A stretch of DNA of 9,305 nucleotides, from positions 1-9,305 of the forward strand of contig JAQGJI010000130.1 of the NCBI GenBank assembly GCA_028290685.1, read 5' to 3'. Made by a program: the position numbers and the translations under genes. This document shows, piece after piece, positions 1 to 6,626 of this stretch. Source of the stretch: Devosia sp. GTDB taxonomy: Bacteria; Pseudomonadota; Alphaproteobacteria; Rhizobiales; Devosiaceae. Within the stretch, counting starts at the first letter, position 1. Every line of letters begins with the position of its first letter. The notes beneath the pieces were generated by a model, which worked only from the letters and a program-made list of their open reading frames with translations, was not told where the DNA came from and did no database searches.

Positions 1-200
1 CCGGGCGCTCGAGCCGGCGGCCGTGCTTTGTGCATGACAACAGGTTGATGATCCTGCCCGCCTATGGCGCCTCGACCGGCTCAATCAACATCCTGTCGCC
101 GGCGTTCGTGGGGCTGTTCCACTGGCCGGGGCTGGAAGTGGTGATGCTGGGGAAGGACCGGGTTTATCCGGTGAGCCCGAAGCGGCTGGTGCGGGGGTAA
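1..200 (+). CDS. pdeM: PdeM-type metallophosphoesterase of the ligase-associated DNA-repair cluster, C-terminal part
   Basis: The frame starting at base 3 is open from the window edge to a TAA at 198-200 and encodes about 65 residues, the end of a longer protein. The fragment contains RRPCFVHDNRLMILPAYGAS, then a GSINILSPAF stretch and a VYPVSPKRL ending. This resembles the C-terminus of ligase-associated DNA-damage-response endonuclease PdeM, a calcineurin-like phosphoesterase usually encoded with an Lhr-type helicase, an exonuclease and an ATP-dependent ligase. The metal-binding motifs lie upstream of the window and cannot be checked, so the assignment rests on the C-terminal pattern alone. 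It ends 40 bp before the convergent TIGR02186 gene; no convincing terminator is visible in that gap. Confidence 0.72.
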   Translation, partial: GRSSRRPCFVHDNRLMILPAYGASTGSINILSPAFVGLFHWPGLEVVMLGKDRVYPVSPKRLVRG

Positions 201-240
201 GTGTTTCCGTTCCCCTCCGCGGTGGCGGCAGCAATAGGTC

Positions 241-993
241 CTACCGCTTGAACACCACTCCGCCCAGCCAGCCGGTGAACAGCGCCAGGATCACGCAGAC
301 AATGCCGTAAAGCAGCGGGTATTGCACGGCCGAGAGCGCCAGAAACCGTTCAAAGCCGATCTTGCGGACGGCAAAACCCTCCGATTTCCGCGCGATGATT
401 TCGCCGTCCTTGAACACGTAGGTCAGCGCTATATAGGGGCCCGGCGGAGCGTTGCTGGGCAGGGTCAGCTGAGCGGAATAAAAGTTCTGGGACAGGAAAT
501 TAACGCCGTTCTCCTGGATGCCGAACAGGCCCTGTTCGCGCATCAGCCGCACCAGTTGGCGCCCGAAAATCGCGCTTTGCCACCAGTCGCCGGTCGGAGC
601 CAGCGTATAGGCTTCGGGCAGGATAGCGTTCGTTGTCAGGGTCGTTATGTCCGTGATGTCGGTGAGCCGCCCGCTGGAAAGGACATGGAAATAACTCGGG
701 AAATTCTGGTACTCGACCTGGTTCGTGTTGATCCAGACCCCAAAATTGTTGGTTTTCTGCCGGGCGACGCGATTTTGGGTCGGTCCCACAACAACAACAA
801 CAACGTGGAACGGTCCTACCACGGCTTCACTTGAGCCCGCATCGGGCTCGATGGAGCCAAAAAAGGTCAGGCGTTCGCCATCGTAGCTGGAGGTAATCTC
901 GACAGTGCTGTTGGACAGTTGCGACACGAGCCGCGCGCCCTGCGCCGGGGCCAGCAAAGCGCACAGGGTCAACACTGCCATAAGCAGCCTCAA
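241..993 (-). CDS. TIGR02186 / Alph_Pro_TM family envelope protein (signal peptide plus C-terminal membrane anchor)
   Basis: Function is unknown. With a TTG start at 993 the product is 250 residues and begins MRLLMAVLTLCALLAPAQGA, a good signal peptide with cleavage near AQG-A. A predicted beta-rich exported domain follows (motifs LSNSTVEITSSYDGERLTFFGSI, a poly-Val strand, and PPGPYIALTYVFKDGEII), then one C-terminal membrane helix (YPLLYGIVCVILALFTGWLGG) and a short basic VFKR tail. This architecture matches the alphaproteobacterial Alph_Pro_TM family, often found beside TauE/SafE permeases. The TTG overlaps the TGA of the upstream permease gene (TTGA). An ATG four codons later (position 981) has a GAGG six bases upstream and is the main alternative, but it would leave the signal peptide without its Arg. 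The longer frame extending further upstream would overlap the permease and is rejected. The neighbour suggests a role with sulfur-compound or anion export, by inference only. Confidence 0.85.
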   Translation of the reverse strand: MRLLMAVLTLCALLAPAQGARLVSQLSNSTVEITSSYDGERLTFFGSIEPDAGSSEAVVGPFHVVVVVVGPTQNRVARQKTNNFGVWINTNQVEYQNFPSYFHVLSSGRLTDITDITTLTTNAILPEAYTLAPTGDWWQSAIFGRQLVRLMREQGLFGIQENGVNFLSQNFYSAQLTLPSNAPPGPYIALTYVFKDGEIIARKSEGFAVRKIGFERFLALSAVQYPLLYGIVCVILALFTGWLGGVVFKR

Positions 994-1916
994 CGGGCAC
1001 CCCCGATCACCGCCGTGCTGAACACATCGGCGGGCGTCAGCACCAGCGACAGACCGAAGCGGATCGCGACGGCCAGGATCAGCAGCGCCAAAAGGCCCCG
1101 CAGTTGATCCCCGCGCAATTGCCGGCCGGCCGCAGCGCCGAACTGGGCTCCAGCCGTACCGCCCACCATCAGGCAAAACGCCAGCAGGATGTCGACGCTC
1201 TGGCTCTGGACCGCATGCAGGATGGTGGTGGCACCCATCATGGCAACCACCTGGGCCAGCGACGTGCCGATCACAACGCTGCCCGGAACGCGCAGCAGAT
1301 AAACCAGCGCCGGCACCATGATGAAGCCGCCACCAATGCCAAGCAGGGAGCCGACAAAGCCGATAAAGAGCCCGATCAGCAGCACGGGCAGCACGCTGAT
1401 GTAAAGCCGCGACTTCTTGAAGCGCACCCGCATGGGCAGCCCATGGATCCAGCTGTGCTGGTTGGGCAGGCGTTCGCGGGCAACGATGCCGCTGCGGGCC
1501 TTGAGCAGCGAGCGGGTGGATTCAACCAGCATCAGCACGCCCACCGAGCCGAGCAGCACCAGAAAGCCCAGCGAAATCACCAGATCGAGTTGCCCGGCAT
1601 CGCGCAGCAGCGCAAAGGTGGCAACCCCGCCAAACGCCCCCAGAATGCCCGAAAGCACCAGGTACATGGCAAGATGCAGATCAATGCCGCCGCGCCGATA
1701 GTGACTGAGCGCGCCTGAGGTGGAAGCGGCAACGACCTGACCGGTGACCGATGCGACCGCCACCGGCGCGGGAACGCCGGAAAAAATGAGCAAGGGCGTT
1801 AGCAGGAACCCGCCACCCACACCAAACAGGCCGGACAAAAAGCCGACTGCCCCGCCGATCCCCACAAGAAAGAAGAGGTTCATGGAAAGTTCGGCGATCG
1901 GTAGATAGACCTGCAC
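990..1916 (-). CDS. Sulfite exporter TauE/SafE (TSUP) family permease
   Basis: The product is a 308-residue inner-membrane permease with about eight hydrophobic segments. It shows the internal duplication typical of TSUP transporters: GAVGFLSGLFGVGGGFLLTPLL (about residues 22-43) and a matching GLFIGFVGSLLGIGGGFIMVPALVYL (about 182-207). The two halves are joined by a polar cytoplasmic linker (about 133-170, rich in Arg/Lys). TSUP members export sulfite, sulfoacetate or other small anions; the substrate here cannot be told. I chose the GTG at 1916 because it gives MQVYLPIAELSMN, the usual N-terminus of this subfamily. An upstream ATG at 1979 would add a Cys/Pro-rich, unrelated extension, and an ATG at 1883 would cut off the conserved start. 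The gene is translationally coupled to the TIGR02186 gene downstream, and the two are probably one operon. No clear -10 box is visible upstream. Confidence 0.9.
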   Translation of the reverse strand: MQVYLPIAELSMNLFFLVGIGGAVGFLSGLFGVGGGFLLTPLLIFSGVPAPVAVASVTGQVVAASTSGALSHYRRGGIDLHLAMYLVLSGILGAFGGVATFALLRDAGQLDLVISLGFLVLLGSVGVLMLVESTRSLLKARSGIVARERLPNQHSWIHGLPMRVRFKKSRLYISVLPVLLIGLFIGFVGSLLGIGGGFIMVPALVYLLRVPGSVVIGTSLAQVVAMMGATTILHAVQSQSVDILLAFCLMVGGTAGAQFGAAAGRQLRGDQLRGLLALLILAVAIRFGLSLVLTPADVFSTAVIGGAR

Positions 1917-1987
1917 GGCCTGGTTCCGTTCGAGAGGGTTCGGTACGCCGCAACACCCTACAGGCGTGTGCGTCAACAATAGGTCAA

Positions 1988-2009
1988 AGGTTCCCGCTTT
2001 GGCGAGAAC
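1988..2009 (-). terminator. Hairpin downstream of the PodJ-like gene, possible terminator
   Basis: Arms GGTTCCCGC and GCGAGAACC flank a TTTG loop. Read on the minus strand, the single mismatch becomes a G-U wobble, so a 9-bp stem can form in RNA made from that strand. It lies 58 bp past the stop of the PodJ-like gene and is followed on the minus strand by only three T residues, so intrinsic termination would be weak. It sits upstream of the permease gene and could instead act in that leader. Confidence 0.45.
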
Positions 2010-2066
2010 CCCCTGTGCCCTTGTGCTTAGGTCGACCGCTACCGGGTGTCAAACCAAGCTTTGATC

Positions 2067-5000
2067 TCAGACCGGTTGGCTGCCCAGCACCGCCAGCAGA
2101 CGGGGATTAATGATGCCCACCTCGCTCATGCCCGTGCCGGCCTCGAATGCCTTGATGGCGGTGGTTGTTTTCGGACCGGCAAGGCCGTCGGTGGCGCCCA
2201 CGTCAAAGCCCAGTCGCGCCAGGGCCTGCTGCACCTTGGATACAACGTCCCGGGTCGTGATGGCTTCACCAGGGTCAAAATCGGCTGACCAGGTGCCCAG
2301 GGGCGCAAAGTTTGCGGCAAGTTCAATCGGCTCAGCCTTCCAGGCCGCAATTTCACCGCCGATCCGGCTGGCCGCATCCGCGCTCAGCGACTTGGCAATA
2401 TCGTCACGCGCCTTGGCAGCATCGGCGTCACCGCTCCGGGCGGCCAGCGAGAACCACTTGAAGGATTGCTCAAAATCCTGCTCCACGCCCAGGCCCCGCG
2501 CGTAGAGCATGCCCAGATTGAACTGCGAATCGGTCATGCCCCGGGCAGCCGCCTGCTGGAACCACTGTGCGGCGCTTTCGAATTCCTGCTCACCCATCTG
2601 CCCCCCGGCATAGAGCGCCGCCAGATTGTGCATGGCCATGCGATTGCCTGCTTCGGCTGCGCGCTGATACCAGAGCTTGGCGTTTTCAAGATCCTTTTCG
2701 ACGCCGGTGCCAGTCTCGTAAAGGTTGCCAAGCCGGTATTGCGCGGGCACCAGACCTTGTGCCGCCGAGCGCTCGTACCATTTGGCGGCTTCGGCATAGT
2801 CCTGGGCCAGGGCGCGTCCCTCGCTGTAGATGGCGGCGATCTCGAACTGGGCGCGCGGATCGCCATCGGCTGCAGCCTGGCGCAACTCGGTCGGGCCGAC
2901 CGCTTCGGGCGGCAGATCAAAGCCGGCTGGAGCAGAGGAGCCATCCGAGGCGATGCTGCCCGTCGTTTCAGGCGCGATGGAGCCCGGCACGGGCACCGGG
3001 TTGACTTGGGGCTCAGCATCGCGCGCGCTGGTCAGCAAGGCCGATGGCATGGGCGTTACCGCCGCAGCCCTGGTGAAGGTCGAGGCGGTCGCCGGATTGA
3101 TCGAGGCGGTTGTTGTGCTATCGAGCATGTCGATGATGCGAGGCTCGGGACGCACCAGCGATACCTCCTGATTGGCCGCTGGTTCGCCCGTTGGCGCGGC
3201 AGCGGGCTCGGATGTGCCGACCGGAGCGGCGGGGGCAAGTTCTGGCACTGATTGGGCGCTGCGCTGCAGCACCAGGTTCAGAGCAAGCACCGAGACGGTC
3301 AGCAGAACTGCCGCCAGCAACAGCGGGCGGCGGTACTGGGTGAGAAAGGCTGGCCGGTCCTGTGCTTCTCCGCTCTCCACGTCGAAGCGAGGGCCAATGG
3401 GCTCAGCGCTGACCGGCTCGATCGTTTCCTTTTGGCCAGGCTTGGCCTTCTTTCCCATCCCGGCGAGCTTGTCTGGAGCCGGGGCTTCGACGCTCGCTGC
3501 CGCCTCTTGCGTGGGTTTGCCAGGCCGGAAGCGGGCAAAGGCCCGGCTCATGGCTGAAGCGGAGCCGGCAGTTTCTCCACCAGGAGGTGCGGTTTCCTGG
3601 CGGGCGCGCTGGGCGCGGCGCGCTGCGGCAACAAAGGTGCTGGTGCTGCTCTGGCTGGTTGGCGCTTCGACAGGCGCCGGCGCGGCAGCAATTGGCGGCG
3701 GGGCAAATGGGCCCGTGCTGGCAGCAAAGCTCGAGTGTGGCTTGGCCGGCCGCTCGATCTGGCCAGGGTCAAAAGCCGGGCGGGTCTGGACTTCGGGCCG
3801 AACGGCGGGCGCGGGCTCCGGCAGCAGTCGTGCTTCGATTTTGGTGTCGAGCGCTGACCATGTGGTGCCCGTATCCTTGAAGCCTGGATCAAGCAGAGGA
3901 GCGTCGTCAGCGGGATTGGCAGGCATCAGGTCGCGGCTCGGATCGGCCTGATTTGCGGCCAGGGCCATCAGCATGGCGTCGAGCTTGCCCGAACCGGGTT
4001 CTGCGGGTTGACCGATGGGTGCGGCGGTAACGCTGGCCGTGCCAGCTTGCGCCCCAGCAGACAGGGGTATGGCCTTTGCTGTCTCCGCCACGCGCTCGGA
4101 ACGAGCCGCCAGTGCCGCTTCAAGCCGGTTCAGGCGCTCGGCGGTTTCCTGGCCCGTGGTCTTCAAAATGGCCGTGACGCGCTGTTCAAGCGCGCTCATA
4201 TTCTCTTCGCTGATGGCAGGCTGCACTGGCTTCGGCGCAGATTTGGCGACCGCGGCCGAGGTCTTTTCGGCCACCATGGCGGCGATGGTCTCGTAGTCGG
4301 GGCCCTTGCCTGCGGTCTTGATCAGCCCATGGATGCGGTCTTCGATGCTCTTGAGACTATCGGCGCCGAACATGGCGACGGGCGCCGGCGCCTTGCGGGT
4401 CATGGCATCGCTGGTGCGCTCCGCAACCAGGGTCGCCATAGCCTCCAGATCGGAGGGGGTGGAATAAAGCTGGGCCAGGCCATCGAGCTGGGCGCCGGTT
4501 TCGTCCATGCGCTGCATCAGCAATCGGAGCTGGTTTTCCACCTCGCTCTGATCGGGCGGCACGGTGAGGCGCTCGGAAAGCTGTTCGATCTGGTTTTCGA
4601 TGCGGCTGAAGCGGGGCTCGATGCCCGCAAGAACCGCCTCGCGCAAGGCTGCGATATCGTCCTTGAGCCCAGCGACGTCGCCATTGCCGGTATGCAGCTC
4701 CCCGATGCGTGCAGCCAGGGCGTCCACCTTGCCGACGAGCTTTGCCGGTACCGTGTCGCGCTGCTTCATGGCCTGGGTGAACTCGGCCATTTCGCCAGTC
4801 AGGCGTTCGAAATCGCTCGATGAGAGGGCAACGTTCTTTTCAATGGAGTCAATGCGGTCATAGACATTGCGGACGCTGTTTTCGATGGCCTGCATGGCTG
4901 GCGCCAGGGCACTGGCGGGCTCGAGCCGGGGCTCGGCAGCCTGCCTGTCTTCGCGCAAGATCTCGCGGTCCATTTGCTGCGCCTGCAATTCGGCCAGCTT

Positions 5001-5684
5001 GCCAACCGTTGCCGAAACATCGTCAAGGCGCTTGTTGATGGTGCCCAGATCGACCCTTGGTGCCTCTTCGATAAGGGCCGCAAGGGCGCCGATCTGGGAT
5101 TCAAGGCGCTTGACCTGCCCGGTTTCCCCCACGGCGCCGGCCAACAGTTCCACCACATGGGTCAACTGCTCGACCTGACTTGCCACCTCGTGCACGCCGG
5201 TATTGCCGGTGTGCTGCGACTTCAGTTCACCCTCGAGGCGCTCCAAGCGCCCGGAAAGGCCGCCAACCAGCGTGTGCAGTTCGCGCAACTCCGGCGCGTT
5301 GGTGGCCTGAGAGTTCCGAACAGGCGCCGTGCCTGCCATTTTTTGCCCGCGGATTTCCGCAATCGCCTGGGACAGGGTCTCCTGCTGGCCATGCACGCTG
5401 GCGTCGTCGCGTTCGCTGAACCGGTCAACCGCGCGCTTGACGGTGCGCAACGCTTCTTCACGGCGCACGATGGGCTCGGGACCAACGACCTGGTCGCGCA
5501 AATTGCGCACCCGGTGGGCCAAACCGGCGAGTGCTGGTTCCGGCTCGGGTTCTTCGGCTTGGCTGTAGCGCCCTTCCACCTGATCCAGCAAAGCCACAAG
5601 CTCGCCGCGCAGCGCCTGCCACTGACCGGGCTGCGGGTCCCCTGCCGGATCGGAACGGTCGTGGACGGATTGCGCGCGGGCCAT
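2067..5684 (-). CDS. PodJ-like polar organelle development protein (coiled coil, one TM, Sel1 repeats, peptidoglycan-binding domain)
   Basis: This 1205-residue protein has the PodJ layout. Residues 1 to about 540 are cytoplasmic and largely heptad-like coiled coil, rich in Glu, Gln, Leu and Ala. Residues about 540-780 are Pro/Ala-rich and probably disordered. A single membrane helix spans 788-806, preceded by RR, which predicts N-in/C-out. A Pro/Thr/Ser-rich periplasmic linker follows, then four Sel1-type repeats (about 942-978, 979-1014, 1015-1050, 1051-1086) and a PG_binding_1-like domain (about 1145-1201, LGFDVGATDGLAGPKTTTAIKAFE). PodJ proteins scaffold polar factors in Caulobacter and Agrobacterium, and the periplasmic part is thought to contact the wall. 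The N-terminus lacks the 'GIDxxARExAxxxAR..GMSxGEWL' type segment that I associate with PodJ proteins, so it may be a divergent paralog. Start: ATG at 5684 with AGGTAG-like bases just upstream. The gene is transcribed away from the response-regulator gene. Confidence 0.82.
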   Translation of the reverse strand: MARAQSVHDRSDPAGDPQPGQWQALRGELVALLDQVEGRYSQAEEPEPEPALAGLAHRVRNLRDQVVGPEPIVRREEALRTVKRAVDRFSERDDASVHGQQETLSQAIAEIRGQKMAGTAPVRNSQATNAPELRELHTLVGGLSGRLERLEGELKSQHTGNTGVHEVASQVEQLTHVVELLAGAVGETGQVKRLESQIGALAALIEEAPRVDLGTINKRLDDVSATVGKLAELQAQQMDREILREDRQAAEPRLEPASALAPAMQAIENSVRNVYDRIDSIEKNVALSSSDFERLTGEMAEFTQAMKQRDTVPAKLVGKVDALAARIGELHTGNGDVAGLKDDIAALREAVLAGIEPRFSRIENQIEQLSERLTVPPDQSEVENQLRLLMQRMDETGAQLDGLAQLYSTPSDLEAMATLVAERTSDAMTRKAPAPVAMFGADSLKSIEDRIHGLIKTAGKGPDYETIAAMVAEKTSAAVAKSAPKPVQPAISEENMSALEQRVTAILKTTGQETAERLNRLEAALAARSERVAETAKAIPLSAGAQAGTASVTAAPIGQPAEPGSGKLDAMLMALAANQADPSRDLMPANPADDAPLLDPGFKDTGTTWSALDTKIEARLLPEPAPAVRPEVQTRPAFDPGQIERPAKPHSSFAASTGPFAPPPIAAAPAPVEAPTSQSSTSTFVAAARRAQRARQETAPPGGETAGSASAMSRAFARFRPGKPTQEAAASVEAPAPDKLAGMGKKAKPGQKETIEPVSAEPIGPRFDVESGEAQDRPAFLTQYRRPLLLAAVLLTVSVLALNLVLQRSAQSVPELAPAAPVGTSEPAAAPTGEPAANQEVSLVRPEPRIIDMLDSTTTASINPATASTFTRAAAVTPMPSALLTSARDAEPQVNPVPVPGSIAPETTGSIASDGSSAPAGFDLPPEAVGPTELRQAAADGDPRAQFEIAAIYSEGRALAQDYAEAAKWYERSAAQGLVPAQYRLGNLYETGTGVEKDLENAKLWYQRAAEAGNRMAMHNLAALYAGGQMGEQEFESAAQWFQQAAARGMTDSQFNLGMLYARGLGVEQDFEQSFKWFSLAARSGDADAAKARDDIAKSLSADAASRIGGEIAAWKAEPIELAANFAPLGTWSADFDPGEAITTRDVVSKVQQALARLGFDVGATDGLAGPKTTTAIKAFEAGTGMSEVGIINPRLLAVLGSQPV
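4152..4454 (-). repeat. Two tandem ~49-residue protein repeats in the PodJ-like coiled-coil region
   Basis: Within the PodJ-like protein, residues about 411-459 (DLEAMATLVAERTSDAM then KAPAPV, ending LIKTAG) align with residues about 463-511 (DYETIAAMVAEKTSAAV then KSAPKPV, ending ILKTTG). Both units share D.E..A..VAE.TS.A, an AP.PV turn and an S.LE.R / S.IE.R helix before the closing KT.G. The copies are diverged, so this is an old intragenic duplication, not a recent DNA repeat. Confidence 0.6.
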
Positions 5685-5888
5685 AGGCTCTACCTGTCAC
5701 AAAGGAGACAATTCCCTCGCGATTCAACACGAAGGTCTAAAGGTTACTCTTGGTAAAACATGGTAAAGAACCCGTTAAGCATTGACCCATTATGCAAGGC
5801 TGAGCCGTGCCAGGCCCTATTTTGCAACCATGCGATGCGTTAGCCTCGGGCCGATCCAGATTTCGCCCTTTCGGAGATTCAAGGGAAT
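5685..5888. promoter_or_regulatory. Divergent regulatory region between the PodJ-like and response-regulator genes
   Basis: This 204-bp gap must hold promoters for both flanking genes. It is less GC-rich than its surroundings in the middle (about 5740-5795). It contains a CtrA-like box, three GGTWA motifs 10 bp apart, and GATTC (GANTC) sites at 5721-5725 and 5876-5880. A TTGACC hexamer at 5782-5787 could be a plus-strand -35, but no acceptable -10 lies 16-18 bp downstream. No small ORF is supported. Confidence 0.55.
5742..5778 (-). promoter_or_regulatory. CtrA-like box with phased GGTWA motifs
   Basis: Read on the minus strand, TTAA (5778-5775), seven bases, then TTTACC (5767-5762) fits the CtrA consensus TTAA-N7-TTAAC with one mismatch. 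The distal half, TTTACCAT, also fits the TTAACCAT half-site with one mismatch. On the plus strand, GGTTA at 5742 and GGTAA at 5752 and 5762 are spaced exactly 10 bp. The box lies about 80 bp upstream of the PodJ-like start. Binding by CtrA is inference. Confidence 0.45.
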
Positions 5889-6560
5889 ATGACCCGCCGC
5901 CGCATAATCATCGTCGATGATCATCCCCTGTTCCGGGCTGCCCTGCGCCAGACCCTGGCCGGAGGCGATGCCACGGTCAGCGTCGAGGAAGCCGGCGATC
6001 TGAGCGGGCTCAGCGCGGCGCTGGATGGCGATCGCGACTGCGATCTGGTGCTGCTGGATCTCAACATGCCCGGTGTGCGCGGTTTTTCGGGGCTCTTGCT
6101 GCTGCGCGCGCAATACCCCGATATTCCGGTGATGATCATTTCGGCGGTCGAGGACAACACGGTTATCCGCCGGGCCTTCGAGCTTGGCGCCGCCGGGTAT
6201 TTGCACAAGTCTGTCGGCCCCACGGAGATCCGGCGGGCAATCGAAACGGTGTTGTCGGGCGAAATATTTGTGCCGGAGGGCACCACGATCGGCGGAGACG
6301 ACGCGCATACCGCGCTGATGCGGCGCCTGTCGACGCTCACCCCGCAGCAGGTGCGCGTGCTGATGATGCTCAGCGACGGGCTGATGAACAAGCAAATTGC
6401 CTATGAACTGTCGATTTCCGAAGCCACGGTGAAGGCACACGTCTCGGCCATCCTGCAAAAGCTGGACGTGGACAGCCGCACCCAGGCTGTTATCGCCGCT
6501 GCAAGGATTGAAGACGGGCAGTTCGAGGCGCTGTTTTCAGTGGGAACCGAGAAGGTTTAG
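5889..6560 (+). CDS. NarL/FixJ-family response regulator (REC plus LuxR-type HTH)
   Basis: The 223-residue product has an N-terminal receiver domain (about 5-120) with the acidic pair D10-D11, phospho-acceptor D57 in LVLLDLNMPG, switch residue S85, and K107 in GYLHKS. All residues needed for phosphorylation are present. A LuxR-type helix-turn-helix follows (about 150-210: LTPQQVRVLMMLSDGLMNKQIAYELSISEATVKAHVSAIL). It is a two-component transcription regulator, but no sensor kinase is visible in the window, so it is an orphan locally. The ATG at 5889 is preceded by AAGGGA only two bases away, with GGAG about 12 bases upstream. It is divergent from the polarity gene and may be co-regulated with it; targets are unknown. 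A 213-residue open frame on the opposite strand is a shadow. Confidence 0.93.
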   Translation: MTRRRIIIVDDHPLFRAALRQTLAGGDATVSVEEAGDLSGLSAALDGDRDCDLVLLDLNMPGVRGFSGLLLLRAQYPDIPVMIISAVEDNTVIRRAFELGAAGYLHKSVGPTEIRRAIETVLSGEIFVPEGTTIGGDDAHTALMRRLSTLTPQQVRVLMMLSDGLMNKQIAYELSISEATVKAHVSAILQKLDVDSRTQAVIAAARIEDGQFEALFSVGTEKV

Positions 6561-6584
6561 CCCAAAACCGGCAATTCCTTGCCT

Positions 6585-6612
6585 GGTCAGTCCCGCTTTG
6601 GCGGGAGTGACC
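6585..6612 (+). terminator. Strong hairpin between convergent response-regulator and pyrD genes
   Basis: GGTCAGTCCCGC and GCGGGAGTGACC form a 12-bp stem with one mismatch around a TTTG loop, starting 24 bp after the response-regulator stop and ending 14 bp before the pyrD stop. Its position fits a bidirectional terminator, but neither side has a T-run, so it may need Rho or act as a 3'-end stabiliser. Confidence 0.55.
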
Positions 6613-6626
6613 GCTGGTGGGACAAG

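Noticed and set aside
200..240. Possible terminator between the pdeM end and the convergent TIGR02186 gene
   Set aside because: Only a 4-bp CCGC/GCGG stem can be drawn and there is no T-run.
994..1176. N-terminal extension of the TIGR02186 frame beyond 993
   Set aside because: It overlaps the 3' end of the permease gene, is Arg/Gly/Pro-rich, and would bury the signal peptide in the interior of the protein.
1104..1718. Plus-strand open frame of about 204 codons opposite the TauE/SafE gene
   Set aside because: The composition (His, Gln, Asn rich) is the usual product of reading a membrane-protein gene backwards, and no motif is present.
1971..1976. TTGACG on the minus strand as a -35 for the permease gene
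   Set aside because: No -10-like hexamer lies 16-18 bp downstream, so a promoter cannot be supported.
1917..1979. Upstream ATG start at 1979 for the TauE/SafE gene
   Set aside because: The added residues (with Cys-Cys and Pro) do not resemble the family N-terminus, whereas the GTG at 1916 gives the expected start.
4008..4823. Long plus-strand open frame (about 271 codons) opposite the PodJ-like gene, with several others such as 2466-3251 and 4974-5756
   Set aside because: They are antisense to a well-supported protein with clear domains, show no family motifs, and are expected in GC-rich DNA where stop codons are rare.
5817..6458. Minus-strand open frame of 213 codons opposite the response regulator
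   Set aside because: It is the mirror of a convincing receiver-HTH gene and has a His/Gln/Arg-rich composition with no recognisable domain.
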